From Bryobacterales bacterium (GTDB taxonomy: Bacteria; Acidobacteriota; Terriglobia; Bryobacterales; Bryobacteraceae): DNA of 64,000 nt. The notes beneath the pieces are model-generated. The model searched no databases, had not been told where the DNA came from, and was given only the letters and a program-made list of their open reading frames with translations. Positions 13,994-23,059 of the stretch are shown here, piece by piece. Every line of letters starts with the position of its first letter. The stretch's first letter is position 1. A program made the position numbers and the translations under genes. The stretch is taken from NCBI GenBank assembly GCA_020846745.1, contig JADLDI010000138.1, forward strand, positions 37,737 through 101,736, given 5' to 3'.

Positions 13994-16921
13994 CTACGGC
14001 CCCGTGTAATAGAACGACAGGTTAACTTTTCCAGACTTATAACCAAGATCGTCCGCTTTGATACCGAGCGTCTTGCCGCTCGGGAGTGTGACCCAGCATG
14101 TTTGTCCTTTACCGATCTCACACATCAGGTAGGACTCCGGCTCGAGCGTTTGCCCTTTGGCCGGCTTCAACGATTGGTAATCCTTGATGGAGATAGGCCG
14201 GGATGCCGCTAATATCGCGCTGTTAGTCGAAAACAAGCCGATTGTCGCGACGTCGTCAGTAGAGAGCGCGGCCAGGTGCAGCGCCACGTTGTCACCTAAG
14301 CGGTACACCCTCTGCCCGCTGGTATTCGTATTCCACTTGCCCGCGGCGACCGGGAGCGCCCGGCTGTGTGCCTGAGCCGCACCTTCCGCCACCGCGGCCA
14401 CAGACAGCACGTCTGTTCCGGTCGCGTTCTGCTGCCAACCCATGGCATAGAAGGCGAACGAGGTTTGCCCGATCGGCGCCGTACCGAGGCGCTGAATGTC
14501 TCGGGTGGCATCCTTTTTGCGCACCAGAAAACAGGTGACAGGTCCGGCATGGCCAGGAGGAGACGGGCAGGCATTCGATGCAATCAGCTCATTCAACTTG
14601 GGCGATACGGCCTTTTCGTTGTCGATGATCGGAGCCTTCGGCTCCAACGGACTCGGCAGCGAGAACACGAACATTTTCGCCGTAGCCGAACTCCGCCGCC
14701 GCAGATCCTCAATGATTACGCCGAACTTCGGATTGTTCGCCGGATGCACAAACCAACTGTTCTGCGGGACGATCAGCGGATAGAAGGCCGGCACGGGCGA
14801 GGCCGCGGGAGCGGAAGTCTGTGCCTGCCGCAGTTGCTGCTGTTGTTGGCCCAATGTCGTAAGCAGGCGCTGATTATCTGCCTCCACTTTCTGGATTCGC
14901 TCACGAAGTACGGCAGCTTCCTTGTCCGCCGGTTCCGGAGGAGGGCCTTGTTGTTGCACGTCCAGCTTTAGATCGCGCACCCGCGCCGCCTGGTTCAGCC
15001 GCATTTTCAGAGCGGAAACCTCGTCCTGCAGAGTGCGAATCTGGGCAGCCGACCAGTCGTCGGTTGTCGCTTTTACCGCCGGCGCTTCTTTCGCCTTCTT
15101 ATCCAGCACCTCAGCCTGCCGCTTGTAGTCGCTCAATTCCTTTTCGAGTTGCTCACGTTCACGGCCTTTCGCCGTCAGCAATGCCACCTCCGCCGCCCTG
15201 GCGTTCGCCGCGTTTTCGAGGGCCTTCGCATGCACTTCCGCCCGTTCCGCGATACCGCGCTGTTCCAGTGCATTGTTGGCCTCGCGATCAGCGCGGTTCC
15301 GCTCCTGGGCTAAGCGCATGACAGCATAACTCAAGCCAATGACAGCCAGCGCCATCAGCCCCAGCGCCAGCCATCCCAGGCGCCGCTTCTGTTCGAGCAA
15401 CTTCCGCCGCTCCTGCTCATGTCGCGCCAACGCCTGGGCCGTTTCCAACTCCCGGTGTTGCCGCTCCTCTTCCTGCCGCTTGGCCTCATCCTGCGCCTTC
15501 CGGCTTGCGGCCAGGAATTCACAGATGCGCGCGTACCGCACCTCGCGTTTCGGGATGTACTGTGCCGCCCAGGCAGAGTTCCAATGATCGTCCCGCTGCA
15601 GGCTTTCGATGTAGGAAAGATCGGGATCTTCCGTGTAGTCAGCCTGGCGCTTCACACAACTGGACACGTCGCGCAGCCACTCCGCGCTTCGAGCCTCAGC
15701 CGATACCCACTCACCGAGTAACTTCCATTTGCGGATCAGGCTTTCGTGCGAGATATCGATGATCGACCGCGGTCCGAGCGCTTTGCCGGTTGTTGAAAAC
15801 AGCAGTGAGTTTTCGCGGGCCGAGTACAACTCGACCACGCTATTCACTTGCGCGCGTTCGTGTGCGGTCCGCGCACCGGTTACGGCGTAGATCCACCGCA
15901 ACCGAGCGGGGCGGCGCACCGCGCTTCCATCAATGGTTGTTGTGATACACCGGAACAGCCGGCGAGCCCACGCCTTGGTATCCTCGGACAGGCTGTCGTA
16001 CAACTCGGCCGCATGCTGATCGAGCGCGGACCCGGTTTTGCTAACCTCCTCATAATCCTCAATGCTCAGCACACGCGGCTCGCTCTCCCGGCTGGAGTGA
16101 TCGAAAGTGCGCATCAGCGCGTGCTGCAACACGGGCAATTGATCAGGATCGTCACCGGCATCGGTGAGAAGCCTCTGTACCAGTGCCGGCGACACGTCAG
16201 CCCCAGCCAGGCCTACCGGCCGCTCGATGGTCGCTTGCCGCTGGTTTAAGGTAAGGCGCGGGATCAGGTACTGGCTCCGATTCAACGCCTCGGCCAGTCC
16301 TGGAAAGTGCGTGCAGTACCCCAGGAATTCCGACCGCATCGTGAGCACCACATAAATCGGCTCATTGAATGCTTCGGTGGCCTCAATCAGCAGGCTGACA
16401 AATAGCGCCGCCTCCGCTTTGCTCGCCGGATGCCGGTTTTCTTTTGCGAACCGGAACAACTCCTCAAACTGATCGACAACCAGCAGCAGGTTCTCACCGG
16501 CCCGCAGCTTTGCGTTCCGCACAGCGTTCACCAGCCCATAACTACTGCGGCCCAATAACTCCCGCAGCGCCGCGGGATCTTCAGAGTCGAACACTTCTCG
16601 CGCCGCAAGCGCCTGGGTCAATTCCTGCAGCGGCGCGCTTCCGGGACGCATGATCGCGATCCGCCATCGCGAACTGGTGCCCACCAGGTACCCGCGCTGC
16701 AGCACAGGTAACAGACCCGCCCTGACTAACGACGATTTGCCGCTTCCCGAACTGCCGATTACCGCCAGAAACCGGTTGTGCGCCAGCCGTTCCACCAGCT
16801 CCCGCGTATGCGCTTCACGTCCGAAAAACAGCAGCGATTCGTACGACTCAAACGGCCGCAGCCCGACATACGGATTATCCAGCGCCAGTACCGGATCGAA
16901 CTCAGCCGCCGGCATAAGCAC
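13994..16921 (-). CDS. nSTAND1-type NTPase with transmembrane helix, coiled coils and unique C-terminal domain
   Basis: 975 residues. NPYVGLRPFESYESLLFFGR at residues 16-35 is the usual entry to nSTAND1 NTPases. The Walker A GSSGSGKSS is at 56-64, Walker B LLLVVDQFEE at 145-154, and the winged-helix SHESLIRKWKLLGEW at 391-405. After this come a charged helix (475-512), one membrane helix (about 516-536), coiled coil (538-700, broken by short linkers) and a beta-rich C-terminal region (710-975) that I do not recognise. STAND NTPases act as signal-sensing switches that oligomerise; in bacteria many serve in phage defence or programmed cell death. It overlaps the upstream TIR gene by 20 bases and precedes the TIR-FGE gene by 9 bp. 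Confidence 0.88.
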   Translation of the reverse strand: MLMPAAEFDPVLALDNPYVGLRPFESYESLLFFGREAHTRELVERLAHNRFLAVIGSSGSGKSSLVRAGLLPVLQRGYLVGTSSRWRIAIMRPGSAPLQELTQALAAREVFDSEDPAALRELLGRSSYGLVNAVRNAKLRAGENLLLVVDQFEELFRFAKENRHPASKAEAALFVSLLIEATEAFNEPIYVVLTMRSEFLGYCTHFPGLAEALNRSQYLIPRLTLNQRQATIERPVGLAGADVSPALVQRLLTDAGDDPDQLPVLQHALMRTFDHSSRESEPRVLSIEDYEEVSKTGSALDQHAAELYDSLSEDTKAWARRLFRCITTTIDGSAVRRPARLRWIYAVTGARTAHERAQVNSVVELYSARENSLLFSTTGKALGPRSIIDISHESLIRKWKLLGEWVSAEARSAEWLRDVSSCVKRQADYTEDPDLSYIESLQRDDHWNSAWAAQYIPKREVRYARICEFLAASRKAQDEAKRQEEERQHRELETAQALARHEQERRKLLEQKRRLGWLALGLMALAVIGLSYAVMRLAQERNRADREANNALEQRGIAERAEVHAKALENAANARAAEVALLTAKGREREQLEKELSDYKRQAEVLDKKAKEAPAVKATTDDWSAAQIRTLQDEVSALKMRLNQAARVRDLKLDVQQQGPPPEPADKEAAVLRERIQKVEADNQRLLTTLGQQQQQLRQAQTSAPAASPVPAFYPLIVPQNSWFVHPANNPKFGVIIEDLRRRSSATAKMFVFSLPSPLEPKAPIIDNEKAVSPKLNELIASNACPSPPGHAGPVTCFLVRKKDATRDIQRLGTAPIGQTSFAFYAMGWQQNATGTDVLSVAAVAEGAAQAHSRALPVAAGKWNTNTSGQRVYRLGDNVALHLAALSTDDVATIGLFSTNSAILAASRPISIKDYQSLKPAKGQTLEPESYLMCEIGKGQTCWVTLPSGKTLGIKADDLGYKSGKVNLSFYYTGP

Positions 16922-18317
16922 CGTCCGTCTTCCTCAGTCTGGCCAGGAAGGGCTCAAGGCGACCGAGGTCCACCCGGTCGGGCTCCGAAACAAGTTGCAC
17001 CGGATACGTCTGGAATGGCGACGGATCGTCCACCACAAAACATTTCGAGCGGAGTGGCGGCCGCTTGTACAACCGCTCGGCCGTGCAGACATCCCAGGCG
17101 TTCTGCTGCAGCCACGGGAAGGGAGCGCACTTCCGGAAGAGCAGCACACCTTCACACTGCTTCAACAACTGCTCGTGCCGTTCCGCGAACCCATTCCGCG
17201 ACGGCAGAAACACATTCAGCGCTTCTCGATCTTCGATCTTCGAACGCCACTGCTCCGCCAGTTTGCGGTCTTCCTCTTCCGTCGGGTCGCAAATCAGGTA
17301 TACCCCGCCTGGCCCGGCGGCGACCCCGTTTACCGCCGGCTCCTCGGCCGGAGCGGAAATCAGCCCCACCGCCGCTGAAATCATTTCGCGATCGTTGGTG
17401 CCCGTCAACAAACGTGTGGTGGCGGGCAGCCCGTTTAGCCGGCCTACCGACTCGAGTAGCGCCGCCTGCTGTTGCGACGCTCGCCCGCGTGCTTCCGGAT
17501 CGATCCAGATCAGCGGGCGCACTCCCAATCGCGCCGCTTCTTTCAGCTGAAACGTAACAAACGGGTCGTATTCCGCGCCCAGTACAAATACGGCCGCCAC
17601 CGCCTGTTCCAGTTCGGCCTCAACCAGTTCCCGAGTGGTGAAGTCCAACTCCGAAACACCCACCGGAGCCACGTTGTAGCCCTTCTGATGCAGTTGTTCG
17701 CGGAGCTTCTCCGCCGCCGCGATCATGTCCTGTGCCGGGCACGAGACAAACACTTTTTCCGACCGTGACCGCATTCGCCGCAAGAGGTCAACCAACGCCG
17801 CCGTCGTCCGCCGCAATTCGCGCCGGAAATCGTCGGTTCCCGGCGTGAACTCCATGTACTCCGCCTCGCCGTTAAAGAAGTTCGCATGTTGCAGCCGCGG
17901 CAGAAACTTCTCGTGCGCCCGGTTGGCCCACGGCGCCTTGATCACTTTGAACAGCCGGAAGATCGTGCCGACCTTCATTTTGTCCAGGCACGGCATTTCG
18001 TTTTCCTGCAACTGTTCGACGGTACAGAACTGGTTGAGGAAACACGCGCGCTCTTTCCCACACCACCTCGATGTGCGGTAGCTGGGAGAGACGATCGTCA
18101 GAAACGCGGCCGACCGCTTGATGCCTTCTTCGATTTCGCTTTTCCAGTCCTCGGCAACCCGGATCTCTTTCACATCCTGCCAGATCGAGACCCTCACCCC
18201 AAGCTCGCGCCCGAGCGACTCGCGCAGGTTTTGCTCGAACATTCCCACCCATTCCCGCTCGTCGGCGTGCGAATAGCTGATGAAAAGATCGTAGTCAAAG
18301 CCCGGCACATAGGCCAT
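16902..18317 (-). CDS. Multi-TIR protein (one canonical and two TIR-like modules)
   Basis: 471 residues and the first gene of the cassette. Residues 8-175 form a TIR domain: YDLFISYSHADEREW, then VSIWQDVKEI, IKRSAAFLTIVSPSYRTSRW followed by CGKE, where Glu89 sits at the catalytic position of NADase TIRs. Residues about 187-272 (KVFVSCPAQD, LREQLHQKGYNVAPV, AAVFVLGAEYDPFVTFQL, RPLIWIDPE) and 337-435 (GVYLICDPTEEEDRKLAEQW, VLLFRKCAPF, KCFVVDD) look like two further TIR/Rossmann-type modules without an obvious catalytic Glu. No signal or membrane segment is seen. The 20-base overlap with the NTPase gene implies coupled translation. The role as an effector activated by the NTPase is inferred. Confidence 0.85.
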   Translation of the reverse strand: MAYVPGFDYDLFISYSHADEREWVGMFEQNLRESLGRELGVRVSIWQDVKEIRVAEDWKSEIEEGIKRSAAFLTIVSPSYRTSRWCGKERACFLNQFCTVEQLQENEMPCLDKMKVGTIFRLFKVIKAPWANRAHEKFLPRLQHANFFNGEAEYMEFTPGTDDFRRELRRTTAALVDLLRRMRSRSEKVFVSCPAQDMIAAAEKLREQLHQKGYNVAPVGVSELDFTTRELVEAELEQAVAAVFVLGAEYDPFVTFQLKEAARLGVRPLIWIDPEARGRASQQQAALLESVGRLNGLPATTRLLTGTNDREMISAAVGLISAPAEEPAVNGVAAGPGGVYLICDPTEEEDRKLAEQWRSKIEDREALNVFLPSRNGFAERHEQLLKQCEGVLLFRKCAPFPWLQQNAWDVCTAERLYKRPPLRSKCFVVDDPSPFQTYPVQLVSEPDRVDLGRLEPFLARLRKTDGAYAGG

Positions 18318-18380
18318 ATCGCCGCCGCCCTCTCTATAGTGGTTTCTGGATTATATCCGAATCACGCGGTCGACGCCTTA

Positions 18381-18433
18381 GCGTTTAGGCGGCCGAAACG
18401 CGCCTCTTGACAAGACTCCTGGAAAGTTATACC
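18381..18433 (+). promoter_or_regulatory. Candidate promoter and operator of the TonB-receptor gene
   Basis: TTGACA at 18407-18412 matches the -35 consensus. TATACC follows at 18428-18433 after a short 15-base spacer; TACCTA, two bases on, would give a 17-base spacer. Just upstream, GCGTTT (18381-18386) and AAACGC (18396-18401) form a perfect inverted repeat that could bind a repressor or activator. The site lies in the 190 bp between the divergent TIR operon and the receptor gene. Confidence 0.4.
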
Positions 18434-18507
18434 TAAGTTAACTGTATTCAGAGGTCGAAAGCATACAAACCTGGTTGTTTAGCTTTCTTAAGGCTCAAGG
18501 AGAACTA

Positions 18508-21500
18508 ATGAGGATTCCTCAAACGTGTGGAGTGGCTGTGCTTGCCCTCTTCAGCGCCGCGACCCTACTGGCGCAGGGTGAACGCGGCACCATTACCGGG
18601 ACTGTGACGGATAGCACAGGCGCGATCGTCCCGGGCGCATCGGTGACTTTACGCAACCTCGGCACCAATATTCAGACCCGGGCCGAGAGCAACTCATCGG
18701 GTCTGTACGTTTTTCCGGCGCTCAATCCTGGCAGCTACGACGTTACCGTCGAGAGGGCCGGCTTCCGCTCCCGTAAGATTTCGAACATTCCGCTGACCAC
18801 CGGTCTCACTGCAACCATTGATGCAGTGCTCGAAGTCGGCCAAGTGGCCGAAACCGTCGAAGTTCAGGCCGCCGCGGTCCTTTTGGAAGCCCAAACTTCC
18901 GGCCTCGGCAAAACCGTTGAGACACGCCGTGTAGTGGAACTGCCGCTGCTTGGCCGCAACCCGCTGCAGTTGGCTGCGCTGGCGCCTGGAGTTATTCCCA
19001 GCCGCGGCCAAGTGGGCGCCGGCGGCGATGCTATCGGCCAGGCCAGCAACTCGCGCATTTCAGGCGGGCTGGCAATGCAAAACGCCATTCTGATGGACGG
19101 CGGCGACAGCCGCGGTTTCACGTCGGGCGGACAATCGTACGCATTTCCGATTGAATCGGTCGCGGAGTTCAAGGTAGAAACTGCGAATTATTCGGCAGAG
19201 TTCGGCCGCGCCGCGGGAGGCACGATCAACGTTGCCTCACGCTCCGGCACGAATGAGTTCCACGGGGTGGTTTACGAATTCTTGCGCAGCCAGAAGCTCA
19301 ATGCGAACTCCTGGACGAACAACCGTAACCGCGTTGCACGCGCACCATTCCAGTTCAACCAGTATGGCGCCGCGGGCGGTGGCAGGATCATCCGCGACCG
19401 CACGTTCTTCTTCGCCAACTACGAAGCGGTACGGCAGGGCAGTCCCAACAACTTCCTCGCCACGGTGCCGCTGCCGCAGTGGCGCACGGGCGACTTCCGG
19501 AATACGTTCGATCGCGACGGGAACCAAGTCCAGATCTTCGACTACAGCACCACGCGCGTGGACCCCAACAATCCGAACGGGTTTACTCGCGACCTGTTCC
19601 CCAACAACATCATTCCCGCAAATCGCATACACCCGATCTCGCAGCAGTTGATGAAATATTGGCCCGAGGCGAACCGCGCGGGCGAAGGCGCGGCGCAGGT
19701 GAATAACTACTTCAAGGCCGGCAAGAACGTGAACAACATCGACTCGTGGTTTTCGCGCATCGATCACCAGATCAGCGAGAAACACCGCCTTTTCGGGCGT
19801 TTTGCAGGATCGCAGAACGAGTCTTACCCACTGGGTTTGATCGATGCCACCTTCCCCGCCACCAGCACCGCCACGCGCCCCACGCGCAACGCCGGCATCA
19901 GCTTGACCTCTACGTTCTCGCCCAACCTGCTCGGTGAGTTCCGCGTCAGCTACACGCGCCTGCAGAACAACTCGCGTCCCGAAAGCGAAGGCTTCGATCT
20001 GGCGAGTGCCGGGTTCCCGAAGGCTCTGGCCGACGCCGTCACCTACAAGCAGTTTCCGCAAATCCAGGTCCAGCAGTACGCCAGCGGTTCCGGTCTTGCG
20101 GTGGCCACCTTCGGATCCACCGAGGTCAGCAGCCTGGGCGGCAGCGGCCGCGACCTGTTACCGCAGGACACCTGGCACGCGCAGTATCACGTCACCTGGA
20201 TTCGCGGCCGCCACAAGATGAAGGCCGGCATCGATCTTCAGCGCCTCAAAATGGCCGCTTTCAACTCGCGGCTTTCGGGCGGCCAGTTCAACTTCGACCG
20301 CACTTACACGCAGGGCCCGAACCCGGCTGAGACCAAGTTGAATTCGGGTAACGGGTTTGCGAGCTTCCTGCTTGGTGTACCGATTTCCGGCAGCCTGGAT
20401 ACGACGCCCAGCATGTATCTCGTCCAGCGCTATAACTCGGCCTACTTCCAGGACGACTGGCGCGTCACCAACAAACTCACGCTAAACCTCGGTTTCCGCT
20501 ATGAGTACATCTCGCCGTATGCCGAGAAGTTCGGGCAGATCGGCTACATGGACACGAAACAGGTGGATCCGCAGTCGGGCTTGCCTGGCGTCTTCGTGTG
20601 GACAAAGCCGGGCGAATACCACCATGACCCCAACTACTGGACGCCTGCCCCACGCGTGGGCATCGCCTACCAGTTGACCTCGAAGACCGTCATCCGCACG
20701 TCGGGCGGAATTTTCAACGCAGCCAATAACGGACTGAACGCGGCCGCTTCTGACTTCGGCAGCGGCTTGTTCGTGAATAACTCCCTGTCGTTGGGCGCCC
20801 CGAACCCGATCCAGTTTACTCCTCCCGTCGGCGGCAGTTGGTCGAACCCGTTCGCGGCCGGCTTGGTGTTCCCGGTGAAAGGACAAACGGCATTTCAGGG
20901 CCAGAACATTCGCGTGGAGTTCCGTGACCATCCGAACGCCTATGTCGGCATGTGGTCCTTCTCGATTCAACATCAGTTGAGCAACAATATCGTTGCCGAG
21001 ATCGGTTACGCAGGGTCCAAGACGACCCACCTGTTCTGGAATCGCATGGATAACGCCAACGATCCGCTGCTGCTCTCGCAGTGGGGCTCGCGCCTGCTCG
21101 ACACCGTGCAGAACCCGTTTTACGGCAAGATCCAGGGCGGCATCGGGGCGTTCCCGACCATTCAGCGGCGCCAGTTGCTGCGTCCCTTCCCGCAATATCA
21201 GCAGATCCTGGCGATTCGCCGTCCGTATGGCGACGCACAGTATCAGAGCATGGTCGCCCGTATCGAAAAGGCGTACTCGAAGGGCTTCACGGTATCGTTC
21301 GCCTACACGCTCTCGAAGCTGATCGCGTCCACGGCGGAATCGAACACATGGCTGATCGGCCCCTCGAACGCGCTCTACGATCCCAAGTACAACCGCCACG
21401 TGGAAGGCAACGACACGCCGCACCGGTTCGTGATGAGCCATTTGTGGGACATCCCCTTCGGCATCGGCAAGTCGCGGTTCAACAAAGGCATCCCGGCACG

Positions 21501-21963
21501 GATTCTGGGCAACTGGCAGTTTGGCGGCATCACCGTTCTTCAGGCCGGCCGCCCGATTCTCATCAGTGCCCCCGATACCACCGGTCTGCTGGAGTTCCAG
21601 TACACCAACGGCCGCGCGAACCGTTTAAAGAGTGCGGTGCTCGACAGTCCGACCAAGACGAAATGGTTCGACACCACCGCGTTTGAGCGTGCCGCGGCAT
21701 TCACTGTGCCCACGGATAGCCTGAGCCAGCCGGACCTCCGCACCCCCTGGCGCACCGCCTTCAACTGGTCTGTCTTCAAGAACAACCCGATCAAGGAAGG
21801 CCGCTACAATATCCAGTTCCGCATGGAGATGTACAACGTCTTCAATCAGGCACAGTTCGATGTGCGCAACGCTTCAACCGATTTGACCAACGCGCAGTTC
21901 GGCCAGATCACAGAAGGCGACGGATCGCGTAATATCCAGTTCGGGCTCCGCCTCGTCTTCTAA
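18508..21963 (+). CDS. TonB-dependent receptor-like protein with carboxypeptidase-regulatory domain
   Basis: 1151 residues from the ATG at 18508, which has AAGGAG five bases upstream; an upstream in-frame TTG at 18475 is rejected. A signal peptide ends near LLAQG. The Ig-like carboxypeptidase-regulatory domain (about 26-110: ITGTVTDSTGAIVPGASVTL) is followed by a plug (about 120-235: ELPLLGRNPLQLAALAPGVI, YSAEFGRAAGGTINVASRSG). A long outer-membrane barrel then ends in an aromatic residue (FGLRLVF). Such Oar-like proteins are abundant in Acidobacteriota and are thought to import or bind oligosaccharides or peptides. I see no clear TonB box. The mannonate dehydratase follows 15 bp later, suggesting a hexuronate-containing glycan as ligand. 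Confidence 0.88.
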   Translation: MRIPQTCGVAVLALFSAATLLAQGERGTITGTVTDSTGAIVPGASVTLRNLGTNIQTRAESNSSGLYVFPALNPGSYDVTVERAGFRSRKISNIPLTTGLTATIDAVLEVGQVAETVEVQAAAVLLEAQTSGLGKTVETRRVVELPLLGRNPLQLAALAPGVIPSRGQVGAGGDAIGQASNSRISGGLAMQNAILMDGGDSRGFTSGGQSYAFPIESVAEFKVETANYSAEFGRAAGGTINVASRSGTNEFHGVVYEFLRSQKLNANSWTNNRNRVARAPFQFNQYGAAGGGRIIRDRTFFFANYEAVRQGSPNNFLATVPLPQWRTGDFRNTFDRDGNQVQIFDYSTTRVDPNNPNGFTRDLFPNNIIPANRIHPISQQLMKYWPEANRAGEGAAQVNNYFKAGKNVNNIDSWFSRIDHQISEKHRLFGRFAGSQNESYPLGLIDATFPATSTATRPTRNAGISLTSTFSPNLLGEFRVSYTRLQNNSRPESEGFDLASAGFPKALADAVTYKQFPQIQVQQYASGSGLAVATFGSTEVSSLGGSGRDLLPQDTWHAQYHVTWIRGRHKMKAGIDLQRLKMAAFNSRLSGGQFNFDRTYTQGPNPAETKLNSGNGFASFLLGVPISGSLDTTPSMYLVQRYNSAYFQDDWRVTNKLTLNLGFRYEYISPYAEKFGQIGYMDTKQVDPQSGLPGVFVWTKPGEYHHDPNYWTPAPRVGIAYQLTSKTVIRTSGGIFNAANNGLNAAASDFGSGLFVNNSLSLGAPNPIQFTPPVGGSWSNPFAAGLVFPVKGQTAFQGQNIRVEFRDHPNAYVGMWSFSIQHQLSNNIVAEIGYAGSKTTHLFWNRMDNANDPLLLSQWGSRLLDTVQNPFYGKIQGGIGAFPTIQRRQLLRPFPQYQQILAIRRPYGDAQYQSMVARIEKAYSKGFTVSFAYTLSKLIASTAESNTWLIGPSNALYDPKYNRHVEGNDTPHRFVMSHLWDIPFGIGKSRFNKGIPARILGNWQFGGITVLQAGRPILISAPDTTGLLEFQYTNGRANRLKSAVLDSPTKTKWFDTTAFERAAAFTVPTDSLSQPDLRTPWRTAFNWSVFKNNPIKEGRYNIQFRMEMYNVFNQAQFDVRNASTDLTNAQFGQITEGDGSRNIQFGLRLVF

Positions 21964-21978
21964 GTCAGGAGTCACTCG

Positions 21979-23058
21979 ATGGATCTAAATCGACGATCAT
22001 TTGTACGATTGGGGTCTGGCGCCGCGGGCGCCGGCCTGCTCGGCTACGCCGCTCAGCAAACCAAGCGAGCCGACGGCATCAAGCTCGCTACGTTCTTCAC
22101 CGACAACCCATCCGACAAAGACCTGGCCCTGCTCCGGCACGCCGGTGTCGATGCCGTTTCCATCTGGACTTCCACCGCCAACAACAATGCCGAATGGATG
22201 TTGGCCACTAAGAAGAAAATGGAGGCCAACGGCGTCCAGATTTATAACATCGGCATGATCGACTTACATTGCGATCCGACGATCGTCTTAGGCCGCCCTG
22301 GAGTCGACACGAAGATTGAGCAATACAAGACCTATCTCGGTAACCTAGGCCGCGCGGGCATCGGTTACACCACGTATGCCCACATGTCGAACATCAAAGA
22401 TCAGCCGACTCCCGGTTTCTACCAAACCGCAGCCGGCAGGACTCGCGGCGGCGCGCCCACTCGCGAGTTTGACCTGACAGTGGCCAAAAAACTCCCGTGC
22501 TCGTTCGATAAGGAATACCAGGAAGACCACATCTGGAAAACCTTTACCACGTTCATCCGCGCCGTCATGCCCGTTGCGGAAAAGAACAAGGTGCGCATCG
22601 GCCTGCATCCCGACGATCCGCCGGTAGCCTCGCTCGGCTGCGTCGCTCGTGTTTTCCGCACCTACGAAGCTTACGAGCGTGCCTTCCAGATCGCCGCGAG
22701 CGATAACTTCGGTGTCTGCCTTTGCATCGGCACGTGGGGCGAAGGCGGCAAACAGGGCTTTGGCAAAGATCCTGTTGAAGCTGTCCGCGCTTTAGGGGCC
22801 AAGAAGAAGATCTACAAAGTCCACTTCCGCAACGTCTCCGGTCCGCTACCAAAATTCCAGGAAACCTTCGTCGATAATGGGTACTTGGATATGTACGCGG
22901 TGATGAAGGCGCTCCGCGACGTCAACTTCGACGGCATCGTCATCCCGGATCACGTGCCCGGCGGCGCCGTCGGCTATCCGTCCGCCGACAACGCTTACAC
23001 CATTGGTTACATGAAAGCCCTGCGCGACCGCGTCAACGTAGAAGCCCGGCGCGCCTAA
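21979..23058 (+). CDS. uxuA: Mannonate dehydratase-like enzyme with twin-arginine signal
   Basis: 359 residues. The TIM-barrel metal site of UxuA is complete: IGLHPDDPPVASLG, then GVCLCIGTWGEGG, YKVHFRNVSG, ETFVDNGYLDMY and IVIPDHVPGG, which supply the His, Cys, His and Asp ligands. UxuA dehydrates D-mannonate to 2-keto-3-deoxygluconate in glucuronate breakdown, normally in the cytoplasm. Here the N-terminus is MDLNRRSFVRLGSGAAGAGL, a good twin-arginine signal with a hydrophobic Gly/Ala stretch and an Ala cleavage site, so export of the folded enzyme is predicted. It is slightly shorter than E. coli UxuA apart from the signal. It lies 15 bp after the receptor gene and 1 bp before the membrane-protein gene. 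Confidence 0.82.
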   Translation: MDLNRRSFVRLGSGAAGAGLLGYAAQQTKRADGIKLATFFTDNPSDKDLALLRHAGVDAVSIWTSTANNNAEWMLATKKKMEANGVQIYNIGMIDLHCDPTIVLGRPGVDTKIEQYKTYLGNLGRAGIGYTTYAHMSNIKDQPTPGFYQTAAGRTRGGAPTREFDLTVAKKLPCSFDKEYQEDHIWKTFTTFIRAVMPVAEKNKVRIGLHPDDPPVASLGCVARVFRTYEAYERAFQIAASDNFGVCLCIGTWGEGGKQGFGKDPVEAVRALGAKKKIYKVHFRNVSGPLPKFQETFVDNGYLDMYAVMKALRDVNFDGIVIPDHVPGGAVGYPSADNAYTIGYMKALRDRVNVEARRA

Positions 23059-23059
23059 C

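Noticed and set aside
12545..18317. Active diversity-generating retroelement
   Set aside because: The FGE-type domain would suit a target protein, but no reverse transcriptase frame or template repeat is present in the window.
19237..20061. Long minus-strand frame inside the first TonB-receptor gene (and a similar one at 20482-21441)
   Set aside because: High-GC genes leave long antisense frames; no domain or start signal is seen.
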